Positions 17,161 to 24,078 of a stretch of DNA of 53,701 nt are shown here, piece by piece. The DNA is from a virus. The notes beneath the pieces were generated by a model. The model saw nothing but the letters and a program-made list of their open reading frames with translations, made no database searches and was not told where the DNA came from. The translations under genes and the position numbers were made by a program. The stretch lies in the IMG/VR virus record IMGVR_UViG_3300025137_000054, positions 1 through 53,701 of that record, one strand, 5' to 3'. Numbering within the stretch: the stretch's first letter is position 1; every line of letters begins with the position of its first letter.

Positions 17161-17700
17161 ATTTCTACCTCCTTTCTCATGTTTTAGTATGTCGAATTTT
17201 GCTTCGGGGTTAATTCCTTTTTCACAGATAGTAACTTCATGTAACTCTAAGTTATCAATCTCGTTGTATTCTCCGAATTCCTCTGATTTTCTTTCTTTTT
17301 TAGAAATGGCTTGTCCACCTATACTGAATGAACGTAGTGTTCCTTTTCTAATTCCTCTTGCTATTTCTTTTGCTTTCTCTATATCATCTCTAACTTTAAT
17401 GACAACATAAAATCCAACTCCGTCAACACCAGTCTTGTGTAGTACTCCGTTAGTATCTCGATATTGTTCAATGACTTCTCCTACTTGAACATTCGAATGA
17501 TTAGACATAACATTCCTGTAAGATTTTTCAGTCATAAAATCTTTAACAGCCTTTTCTAATGCTTCTAATGTAATTAAATCATTTTGTTTATCTACTATTT
17601 CTATTGATGCGTAGCCACCAATTACTAGATTTTCAGACTTAAGTATTTGGAAATTAGCAGTACTATCCTGCCTAACTAATACTTCTTGCTGTGCAAACAC
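16486..17700 (-). CDS. Prohead protease with fused C-terminal scaffold
   Basis: 404 residues, GTG start after AAGGTG. Residues 20-175 match HK97-type prohead serine proteases: GGYASIEIVDKQND, a histidine in VMSNHSNVQVGEV (His68), and the serine in GTLRSFSIGGQ (about 124-126). Residues 180-404 form an acidic coiled-coil scaffold rich in Glu and Met. The last 14 residues are MSWGDIHNLARRVN, a C-terminal copy of the tag seen at the ends of many other late proteins. In lambda and relatives the protease and scaffold are also one frame, with a nested scaffold. The protease should cleave scaffold and the capsid delta region during maturation. Confidence 0.88.
   Translation of the reverse strand: MFAQQEVLVRQDSTANFQILKSENLVIGGYASIEIVDKQNDLITLEALEKAVKDFMTEKSYRNVMSNHSNVQVGEVIEQYRDTNGVLHKTGVDGVGFYVVIKVRDDIEKAKEIARGIRKGTLRSFSIGGQAISKKERKSEEFGEYNEIDNLELHEVTICEKGINPEAKFDILKHEKGGRNMTEKLEKALAELNGLLTQVREVTGDSITKENEELETMEMKEEETMKEEEVEMMEEEVESMDDMDKALDEDSTRDYEAGTEVVVNGRPTAAPKELGPVSKGLESADFSTLDLSAENVEKAYEAFKAEQLEKLAYDNLSKQFASRFASELDVKKAAAERAEYDAHAEVVALKEEFASLRKSLSEKDTEIMKAQEVAMSLPDGFPTTAEAMAEMSWGDIHNLARRVN
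17167..17175 (-). promoter_or_regulatory. Internal Shine-Dalgarno site for nested scaffold
   Basis: AAAGGAGGT on the minus strand, located inside the protease coding frame and six bases before an in-frame ATG. It is among the strongest ribosome sites in the window. Confidence 0.8.
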
Positions 17701-17722
17701 AACACAACACCTTATACTCTTA

Positions 17723-17735
17723 CTATATTAAGTAG
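17723..17735 (-). promoter_or_regulatory. Possible TATA box before protease/capsid genes
   Basis: CTTAATATAG on the minus strand lies in the only gap (39 bases) between ligase and protease, about 25-30 bases before the GTG start. That spacing would give a very short or absent leader. It could supply extra transcription of the protease-capsid genes independent of the upstream operon. Weak evidence: AT-rich words like this are frequent here. Confidence 0.3.
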
Positions 17736-17739
17736 GCGT

Positions 17740-20298
17740 TTATTCCGGTAATTCTAAATTACTAAATTTATCTTTAGTAATATCTATCTTACCTTCATCA
17801 GAATCTTTATCTAACATCTCTTGTTTCTTTCCTGTCCACACAATCCAAGACTTCTTCTCATCTAAAGGTACAACTCTGAAATGTATTCTTGTTTGGAACT
17901 TATCTCCTTCCATTCTATATTCATGATATCCATCTTTTTGTATTCCAAATATTATTTGTCCACTATCTAATACTTTAGTGCTATCTACCTTTTCAGAAAC
18001 CTTTGCCGGAAACTTACCGGATTTACCAAACAACTCATAGATGTCTTGTGGCTTTTCTATATCTATTAACCAAGCCATTCTTTTCTTTTCAGTCTCTACA
18101 ATAAAATCTAAGTTTCCATCATCACGTTGTCTAACTTCGAATTCACCTGTCAACTCAGACTCTTCTTCATCTTTTGCAATATTGTAAGGGGAAGAATCAA
18201 ATTTGTTAGGTGTAATAAAAATAAACGCATCTTGATTTTTCATCCACGCCAAAAGTTCCTTTGGTCTAGATTCAAATATTTCATCATATGCATCTCCATC
18301 TGATTCTCGAATCTTTTCTTCAATGTCATCGAATTCCATAGGAGCATCATTATCAATTAATAATTCACGAATACTAACTCGTAGTTTTGTTTTACGAGAT
18401 TTCATAAATTTATCTAATTGGTCTTTCATATCATCCATTGAACACATTGCATTTTTCTGCATGAGCGGGTCGCCTTCAAATCCATATACAGTGAATCCAT
18501 CTAAATCATGTTTACAAATTATTTCTGCTTCCCCATGAATATAGTCAGTAACAATATATTTTTTTAGTTTCTTTTTATCTTTGCGTTGCATCTCTGCTAT
18601 TACAGTTAATGGACTCACAATATCTGTTCGTTGTACAAGAGGAAAAATTCCAATTGCTTTCTTTGTTTTAGTTGCTAATTGTTCTAATGTTTCTAGTTTA
18701 TCTGACTCTTCTACCTCAGGTAGTTCAATTACTTTAGCAGAATACAAACTAAATCCTTTTTGTTTCTTACTCACTTCATCTACTTTAACTCGAATAATAG
18801 TACCGATGTCAACAGATACTTTAGTGTTCAATGCTTTCCCAACAGGAAGATAATTTTTTTCTTCTAATTCAATGGTTTTGTATTCTCTTGTTTGTTCTGC
18901 TGTTAATGGTCCAATACCCATTGTATAGGAGTGTAATCCACTCTTAGTTTTTTTATCTTCTAGAACTACTACATCTAAGTCAACATATTTTTTCCATTTA
19001 ATCCACTTTGGATTTTTCTTTCTTCCTACATAATATGTAGATTCGATATCTTTGATAACAACTCCTTCTGAGGTAGGTAACTCCATTATTTTCTTAGAAT
19101 AATCTCCAACCTCATCTATGGAATCTGCAATTCTAGTATCTTTTTTAGATGGGAATGCGAGAGGTTCAGAAGAGTGTTGTGAATACTGATAAAACATAAT
19201 GTTGATTCTTTCTCTCAAAGGTTCGTCTGTAATATCTTTACCTTCATGTTTCATAACATCGAAAACATGTGCTCTCAATTGAGTACCTTCAATTTTCTTT
19301 TTGAAAATATGAGTAATAACATTAGCACGATGTAAAGCCTCATCTCCTTGAAATAGGAGTAGTTCTCCATCTAGTACGCAATCTCCAAACGCTTTCTTCT
19401 CCATTTTCTCTACAATTTCAGGACACTTATCAGTAATGTCTTTTTGGTTATATGAATATATTTTTATTTTTTTATCGAACTTGTGGATTTGTATTCTCAT
19501 TCCATCATACTTTTCCTGTACTACGAACTCACCACTCATACCCTTAATATCTTTCATATCTTCTAGTTCAAATATCCTATACATTGGTTTATTCGGAGTT
19601 ATAAAATCTACATCTTGCTTCTCATCTTCTGACTTAGCAATATCAATATCTTCCAGTGCTTCCCATTTGTCATCAGAATAGTTTTCACCAAAGACTTCTT
19701 TTAATGTAGACAAAGCCTCATTAAATTTACCCTTAACTCTTTTACTATCTTTATCATCACCATAATGTTCTATTATGTAAAGAGGAATATCTTTTTCTTC
19801 TAAGTCAAGACCCATAGACCCTTGAGAGATTTCATCAGGTTTTAGATTATTTTTTTCCCAAGCCTTTTTCGGAATAGGGTTAGCATGACTTCTTAGTGCA
19901 TAATGGATAAATGCCGCAAAAGTACTTACATCGTCTAAAAGAACTTCTAATACTTTCTTCCCTAATTGTTTTGAAAATGGGTCTGATGCATTATTAGATT
20001 CAAACCGCATTCTTTTGATGTCATCATATATTTTTTTAGAGACTGTTGATTCAGCATCATATGCTTTATCATCAAATAATTCTTTTTCATTTAGATGTTC
20101 TTTTAATTCTTTAGAGAATTCTCCTAAACCATCATACTCTTCTCTGATTGATTTAACAGTGCTTTTCCATTTTTTACCGTATTCTTTAGGGTTTTCCTTT
20201 GCAGATAAATATGCATAGCGTACTCGTTCAAAAAAATCTAATACTCTTTTTGTAAGAGCCTTAGTTTCTTTTTCAAAGGCTACACCCGAAGTAGTCAT
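17740..20298 (-). CDS. ATP-dependent DNA ligase with long N- and C-terminal extensions
   Basis: 852 residues. The nucleotidyltransferase core has all motifs: EKYDGMR with catalytic Lys263, DCVLDGELLL, the region RAHVFDVMKHEGKDI, EGVVIKD, and PKWIKWKK, then an OB domain to about residue 560. Before the core are about 240 helical residues, similar in place to the DNA-binding domain of archaeal/eukaryal ligases. After it come about 290 extra residues. Part of these (GEFEVRQRDDGNLDFIVETE, then W, then ...IHFRVVP...SWIVWTGKK) has the outline of a LigD-type 3'-phosphoesterase domain but lacks its histidines. The gene lies inside the late operon between the small tagged genes and the protease, unlike typical replication ligases, so a role in packaging or in sealing ejected DNA is possible. 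It carries no tag itself. Confidence 0.9.
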   Translation of the reverse strand: MTTSGVAFEKETKALTKRVLDFFERVRYAYLSAKENPKEYGKKWKSTVKSIREEYDGLGEFSKELKEHLNEKELFDDKAYDAESTVSKKIYDDIKRMRFESNNASDPFSKQLGKKVLEVLLDDVSTFAAFIHYALRSHANPIPKKAWEKNNLKPDEISQGSMGLDLEEKDIPLYIIEHYGDDKDSKRVKGKFNEALSTLKEVFGENYSDDKWEALEDIDIAKSEDEKQDVDFITPNKPMYRIFELEDMKDIKGMSGEFVVQEKYDGMRIQIHKFDKKIKIYSYNQKDITDKCPEIVEKMEKKAFGDCVLDGELLLFQGDEALHRANVITHIFKKKIEGTQLRAHVFDVMKHEGKDITDEPLRERINIMFYQYSQHSSEPLAFPSKKDTRIADSIDEVGDYSKKIMELPTSEGVVIKDIESTYYVGRKKNPKWIKWKKYVDLDVVVLEDKKTKSGLHSYTMGIGPLTAEQTREYKTIELEEKNYLPVGKALNTKVSVDIGTIIRVKVDEVSKKQKGFSLYSAKVIELPEVEESDKLETLEQLATKTKKAIGIFPLVQRTDIVSPLTVIAEMQRKDKKKLKKYIVTDYIHGEAEIICKHDLDGFTVYGFEGDPLMQKNAMCSMDDMKDQLDKFMKSRKTKLRVSIRELLIDNDAPMEFDDIEEKIRESDGDAYDEIFESRPKELLAWMKNQDAFIFITPNKFDSSPYNIAKDEEESELTGEFEVRQRDDGNLDFIVETEKKRMAWLIDIEKPQDIYELFGKSGKFPAKVSEKVDSTKVLDSGQIIFGIQKDGYHEYRMEGDKFQTRIHFRVVPLDEKKSWIVWTGKKQEMLDKDSDEGKIDITKDKFSNLELPE

Positions 20299-20304
20299 TT
20301 TACC

Positions 20305-20787
20305 TCAAAACCTTCTTTCACTTGGTCGCCTATCAGTATCTTGTGATGGTAAATCTCTTGTATCTTTCAGCATACCAATAATACTTTTTATTTTAGTAGT
20401 AAGCATTCTTTGTTGGTCAGGAGGAGCAGTACTATATTTTCGTGATAATTCAGATAACAATTCATTCATAGCATTTCTTTGACCTGACATTTCATCAGAC
20501 ATTCTCTGACCTGCACCACCTTCAACGAACATGGTTTTCAATATCTCATCACATAGTAAATCAAACTCAGCCTTACTTACTTTATCTTCCTTACCTTCAA
20601 CATTACTTGTTTTAGGTAAAGGAACTTCGGAAGGATTTTTCTTAGGTCTTTTGACCTTCTCATCTTCACCAGTTAGTGGTTCATCTAATTCTAATGTCCC
20701 CAAATGTTCTGCCTCTTGCAGTATTTGCTTGGCTTTTAATATGGCTAATTCAACTATTTTCTCTTCTTTCGTAACTCTTTCCGGCAT
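20305..20787 (-). CDS. Charged helical late protein, unknown
   Basis: 160 residues starting MPERVTKEEKIVELAILKAK. The N-terminal helix is followed by a Lys/Pro/Glu-rich linker and a C-terminal helical region (EFDLLCDEILKTMFVEGGAG, QRNAMNELLSELSRKY). There is no shared tag. It sits between the tagged 53-residue protein and the ligase gene, a few bases from each. I do not recognise it. Confidence 0.6.
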   Translation of the reverse strand: MPERVTKEEKIVELAILKAKQILQEAEHLGTLELDEPLTGEDEKVKRPKKNPSEVPLPKTSNVEGKEDKVSKAEFDLLCDEILKTMFVEGGAGQRMSDEMSGQRNAMNELLSELSRKYSTAPPDQQRMLTTKIKSIIGMLKDTRDLPSQDTDRRPSERRF

Positions 20788-20793
20788 ATTATT

Positions 20794-20955
20794 TCACGTC
20801 TCCAAATCTTTAATTACATTTCTTAATGCTTCTACTATTTCAGTTTCTAAAAATAAACCTAAGTTTTCATTCTGAGTTGTTTTAATTAACCCTTCAATAA
20901 ATTTTATTCCTTCGTTTAATTCGTCTACGTTTTTTACTATATCTTTCCAACTCAT
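20794..20955 (-). CDS. Small tagged late protein (MSWKDIVKN)
   Basis: 53 residues: the N-terminal tag MSWKDIVKNV, then two helices (ELNEGIKFIEGLIKTTQNEN and LFLETEIVEALRNVIKDLET). It fills an otherwise empty gap between neighbours with no spare space and has the same start, ATGAGTTGG, as other tagged genes. The body after the tag is unrelated to theirs. Probably a procapsid-internal protein if the tag is a targeting signal. Confidence 0.75.
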   Translation of the reverse strand: MSWKDIVKNVDELNEGIKFIEGLIKTTQNENLGLFLETEIVEALRNVIKDLET

Positions 20956-20960
20956 CTTAA

Positions 20961-21197
20961 TCACCCTGCATTCTCCACCATTTTGTGAATATCATCCCAC
21001 GACATTTTTCCAATGGTATCTCCTGTCGGAGCAACATTACTGTGGTTCATCGACGGAGTTGGAGTATTACGAACAACTAATCCTGCTTTCATTAGTATGT
21101 TGTCTTTATTGTATACTTGTTGTTCTAGAGATTTAACTCTATCAACTAGTTCTTTCATTAGTAGTAACATTTCATTATTTTCTTTTTGTTCTGTCAT
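20961..21197 (-). CDS. Small coiled-coil protein with C-terminal tag
   Basis: 78 residues from the ATG at 21197 (MTEQKENNEMLLLMKELVDR), which follows the previous stop after one base. A coiled coil at residues 8-35 is followed by a linker and the C-terminal tag MSWDDIHKMVENAG. The scaffold ends with the closely similar MSWGDIHNLARRVN, so this looks like a small scaffold paralogue or core protein. Having the tag at the C-terminus shows that it is a protein signal rather than a translation-start signal. Confidence 0.75.
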   Translation of the reverse strand: MTEQKENNEMLLLMKELVDRVKSLEQQVYNKDNILMKAGLVVRNTPTPSMNHSNVAPTGDTIGKMSWDDIHKMVENAG

Positions 21198-21198
21198 T

Positions 21199-21366
21199 TT
21201 AATTACCTCTTGCTTTGGCATTTCTAGCCCTTATTTGTGCTAGTAATTCCGGTTCTTCTTCTTCGGTTCTTTTAGCGGCTTCTTCATCTTGGCCTGTGGA
21301 GTTGGTAGTCGCTAGATGTTTTGCTCCTATTGGTATTCGGTTTTTTAATATATCTTGCCAACTCAT
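21199..21366 (-). CDS. Small tagged late protein (MSWQDILKN)
   Basis: 55 residues: tag MSWQDILKNR, a short linker (IPIGAKHLATTNSTGQ), and a charged helix (DEEAAKRTEEEEPELLAQIR then ARNAKARGN). It starts 13 bases after the next tagged gene ends, and its stop is one base from the start of the C-terminally tagged protein. Nothing beyond the tag is recognisable. Confidence 0.75.
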   Translation of the reverse strand: MSWQDILKNRIPIGAKHLATTNSTGQDEEAAKRTEEEEPELLAQIRARNAKARGN

Positions 21367-21379
21367 TTTAAATCACCTT

Positions 21380-21577
21380 TTAATTGTAATGTTTTTCTAT
21401 AATCGTATGTTCAGAATTGGGGTAGAGATTATCCTGTTCTCTAACATATTCTTCGGCTTCATTTCTATTATCAAAGATAACCCCTGCCACTCTTTTTTTA
21501 CCTAAACCACTACCTTTTAATGCCCTGTATATCCAATACTTTGTCGTTCCTTCTTTCAATATATCTTCCCAACTCAT
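21380..21577 (-). CDS. Small tagged late protein (MSWEDILKE)
   Basis: 65 residues. After the tag MSWEDILKEG comes a small alpha/beta region (TTKYWIYRALKGSGLGKKRV, AGVIFDNRNEAEEYVREQDN). The ribosome site GGAGGAGAAATTACA precedes the ATG. The body is basic at its start and may bind DNA. No family recognised. Confidence 0.78.
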   Translation of the reverse strand: MSWEDILKEGTTKYWIYRALKGSGLGKKRVAGVIFDNRNEAEEYVREQDNLYPNSEHTIIEKHYN

Positions 21578-21594
21578 TGTAATTTCTCCTCCAT

Positions 21595-22050
21595 TTATTT
21601 TGACGCTTCATAAGTTATTGCTAATTGTTCAAGGGTAAGTTTGTCATTCTCGTATTTCATCATCAAATCGCCTCCTTTGAGGTCTACTTCTAAAACTAAT
21701 TGGGATTTTTGATTCAAATTAACAACATACTCAACATCAAACTCACTATTGGATGCCTCAAACTCAAAAACCTTTTTTGTAATAAAATCCTTATCTTCAT
21801 AGTCTTCATCATTGGGAGGAATCCTAGAATAGAAACTGACTTCACCCTCTACTCTATCTATTTGTTCTACATATACTCCACTTTGATTTTCTGTTGTAGT
21901 ATAAATCTTAAAAGAATAACTTTCCACTTCTAATCGTTTTTTATTAGAATCTAATATTTCTACTGAAAAGTTTCTATCCCTGTGGGTTATATTTTGCCAC
22001 ACTTCCATTTCTTGCTTCTTAATGTCTTTTAGTATATTTTCCCAACTCAT
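21595..22050 (-). CDS. Tagged beta-rich late protein (MSWENILKD)
   Basis: 151 residues. The tag helix (MSWENILKDIKKQEMEVWQN) is followed by a beta-sandwich-like body with alternating strands (FSVEILDSNKKRLEVESYSF, VEGEVSFYSRI, QLVLEVDLKGGDLMMKY). Its size and pattern resemble the tagged 146-residue protein at 35392-35832, so the two may be distant paralogues. Its start overlaps a possible 25-residue frame upstream. Function unknown. Confidence 0.78.
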   Translation of the reverse strand: MSWENILKDIKKQEMEVWQNITHRDRNFSVEILDSNKKRLEVESYSFKIYTTTENQSGVYVEQIDRVEGEVSFYSRIPPNDEDYEDKDFITKKVFEFEASNSEFDVEYVVNLNQKSQLVLEVDLKGGDLMMKYENDKLTLEQLAITYEASK

Positions 22051-22124
22051 TCTAAATCACCTACTATTGGTAAACTCATTCCTATTTGCCATACTATCAT
22101 GTCAGTTAGCAATCTAAGTTTCAT
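22047..22124 (-). CDS. Possible 25-residue overlapping peptide
   Basis: An ATG at 22124, inside the end of the 108-residue tagged gene, opens a 25-codon frame (MKLRLLTDMIVWQIGMSLPI and five more residues). Its TGA stop overlaps the ATG of the next tagged gene (ATGA). It exactly bridges the only gap between these genes, as translational coupling would predict. The peptide is hydrophobic. It may be a coupling leader without function of its own. Confidence 0.4.
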   Translation of the reverse strand: MKLRLLTDMIVWQIGMSLPIVGDLE

Positions 22125-22440
22125 CCTTACCCCCCTTTGGGTATACTACTCCTTTAATTTGACTGTAAAGAGTTTCATAATCTTTACGAAGTTCTGCGGC
22201 ACTAGCAAGTATGTCAAGATTCTGTTCTGAAAAGGTTTTCATTTTTTTAGTTAGAGATTTATCTGATTTAACTAAATCTAAATCTGACAGTTCTTTAATG
22301 ACTTCTTCTAGTTTAGTCATCTCTTGTCCCATATACTCTGTCGGTTGTGTAGACTGTAATAGTTTCTTAAGTTTCTTCTTTTCTTTAGGCTCTAGTTTTT
22401 CAAGAAAATCTGATGCTTTCAAAACCTCCTGCCACGACAT
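22114..22440 (-). CDS. Tagged helical late protein (MSWQEVLKA)
   Basis: 108 residues: tag MSWQEVLKAS followed by an all-helical, lysine-rich body (FLEKLEPKEKKKLKKLLQST, then EVIKELSDLDLVKSDKSLTK). No cysteines. Probably a structural or core protein. No known family recognised. Confidence 0.75.
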   Translation of the reverse strand: MSWQEVLKASDFLEKLEPKEKKKLKKLLQSTQPTEYMGQEMTKLEEVIKELSDLDLVKSDKSLTKKMKTFSEQNLDILASAAELRKDYETLYSQIKGVVYPKGGKDET

Positions 22441-22461
22441 AATGTTCTCTCCTAGTGATAC

Positions 22462-23649
22462 CTAGTTAATCTGTATTTGCCTCTTTCTGTCTTTACCGAC
22501 AGTAAATTCGTAATCTTTTACTGTAACATTAATTAGTTTTTCCATTGTTTTTAATGCTTTAAGATGTCTAGAATTCTCAGGCACAAGACTCGACATTTCT
22601 TTTATTGTAGAATAAATCTCTTCTATTTTATCAATTATAGTATCAACATCTGCAAAAACAGTTGTTGTACCAAAAACCCCTTCATCGTATATACTTGCAG
22701 TACCTTTACTATCCGACAAAGTATCTGTCACTTTATCATAAACCATATCTGTTGGTGATTGCCAATTCCTATCTTCTTCGTTTATAGTACCTTTACCTTG
22801 TTCAGTTACCTTTAGGTCTTTTAATCGTTCACGTAACGCATCAAGAATTTCCTTACTTTCAGATTCATCTTCTTTACTAAGTGACCTTTCTTCTTCAAGT
22901 TTGATTTTTTCTAGTGTTATTAGTAGTTCTCTAAATGTACTTTCTAGTCTCTCAATATTATTGCCTAAACTATCAATATCTACTTCTGATTTATTACCGA
23001 GTAGAGTTTCCAACTTATCTAATTTTTTTCTAGTCATACCTTTCCCTCTCAATACTGTCTTATTGATATCTGCAATTTGCTCTAAGAACTCTCTCAATAT
23101 TTCTAGTGACTCTTGTCCATTATATTCCTTTTCTTCTAAGGTATCTAAATCAATTAAGTCTGCTCCTTGTATTGGAGCAACTGTATAACTTTGAGATTCA
23201 TAAAATAAATCTAATAACTTAGGGTCAGCAATTGGTTTTTCTCCCGTCTGCTTAGGTACAAGAGAATAATAAAAATTCATTACTCTATCCTTACTTCCAC
23301 TTTTTGGAACTAGATATGACCTAGCAAATTCCTTTACTAAGTCTCGCATCTCATCGGCATTTATGTCATTAGTCTGACTATATTTATCCAATACATTTTC
23401 CCAAAGTTTAATGTTTTTTGCAGAAGCAACTAGACTATCTTTTTTCCTTTTTACTCTAGCAGTTTCTTTATCACTACTTTCATTACCACTATATTCTGCT
23501 TCTTCTAACTCTCGCTTTTCTCTTGCGGCTAATTGTTTAGGAGTTAACTGAGTTATTCCTTCATCAGTATCTGCTTCCGTTTCAGCAAGAAAATCAGAAA
23601 TATCAGGGTCTTTCTTCTTACGCAAGATATCCATAAAATTCTGCGCCAT
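22462..23649 (-). CDS. Large helical late protein with degenerate tag
   Basis: 395 residues from the ATG at 23649, preceded by AAGGTG at six bases; an earlier in-frame GTG is less likely. The N-terminus MAQNFMDILRKKKDPDISDF keeps the D-I-L-[RK]-K part of the tag but has Phe instead of Trp. The remainder is helical and charged, with long coiled-coil stretches around residues 150-290 (IADINKTVLRGKGMTRKKLD, NNIERLESTFRELLITLEKI). It could be a core or internal-scaffold protein. No family recognised. Confidence 0.72.
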   Translation of the reverse strand: MAQNFMDILRKKKDPDISDFLAETEADTDEGITQLTPKQLAAREKRELEEAEYSGNESSDKETARVKRKKDSLVASAKNIKLWENVLDKYSQTNDINADEMRDLVKEFARSYLVPKSGSKDRVMNFYYSLVPKQTGEKPIADPKLLDLFYESQSYTVAPIQGADLIDLDTLEEKEYNGQESLEILREFLEQIADINKTVLRGKGMTRKKLDKLETLLGNKSEVDIDSLGNNIERLESTFRELLITLEKIKLEEERSLSKEDESESKEILDALRERLKDLKVTEQGKGTINEEDRNWQSPTDMVYDKVTDTLSDSKGTASIYDEGVFGTTTVFADVDTIIDKIEEIYSTIKEMSSLVPENSRHLKALKTMEKLINVTVKDYEFTVGKDRKRQIQIN

Positions 23650-23659
23650 TTTGTTCACC

Positions 23660-23887
23660 TTAAAATGGAATATTTTCTTTTCTATTTTTTTGTTTCTTTG
23701 GAAGTAAAATTACGTCAGGAATATCAGATGCATTAGGTATCTTCTTTTCCACAGTAGTTTGGCTATCTATTCCACCAACAGAATAATCTCTATTCTTAGT
23801 TACATTTCTATTGTGATGAGCATACTGTTCTGCTCTTGCGTTCGCTAGTTCTTTTTCTAATTCTCTTACACCTTTCTTTTCTGTCAT
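23660..23887 (-). CDS. Small basic late protein, unknown
   Basis: 75 residues from the ATG at 23887 (MTEKKGVRELEKELANARAE); a longer frame start upstream overlaps the previous gene and is less likely. The protein is charged, with an N-terminal helix and a basic C-terminus (LPKKQKNRKENIPF). It has no tag. Confidence 0.6.
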   Translation of the reverse strand: MTEKKGVRELEKELANARAEQYAHHNRNVTKNRDYSVGGIDSQTTVEKKIPNASDIPDVILLPKKQKNRKENIPF

Positions 23888-23892
23888 ATTAT

Positions 23893-24078
23893 TCACTCTA
23901 CCCATTCAATTATTTTTTCAAGATTTTGTTCTTCTGCTACTGCGGGGTCTACTGGATGTGCTCTTGCTTCTTCTATTGTTTCAGCAGGTTTAATTTCTCC
24001 CTCTCCACCCATTGAAGTTTCTCCACCCATTGCATCTGTTTGTCCGGCAACCTTTAGTATATTCCACCACTTCATCAT
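23893..24078 (-). CDS. Small late protein with variant tag (MMKWWNILKVAG)
   Basis: 61 residues. It begins MMKWWNILKVAGQTDAMGGE, a variant of the tag that keeps W-x-[ND]-I-L-K, and ends with an acidic helix (AVAEEQNLEKIIEWVE). The start overlaps the stop of the portal gene (ATGATGA). The body is Gly/Glu/Ala rich. Likely an internal head protein expressed with portal. Confidence 0.68.
   Translation of the reverse strand: MMKWWNILKVAGQTDAMGGETSMGGEGEIKPAETIEEARAHPVDPAVAEEQNLEKIIEWVE

Noticed and set aside
20794-22440. MSW tag as an artefact of a repeated translation-start region
   Set aside because: The same peptide occurs at C-termini of three proteins and internally in the PAP2 fusion, and codons vary while residues are kept.
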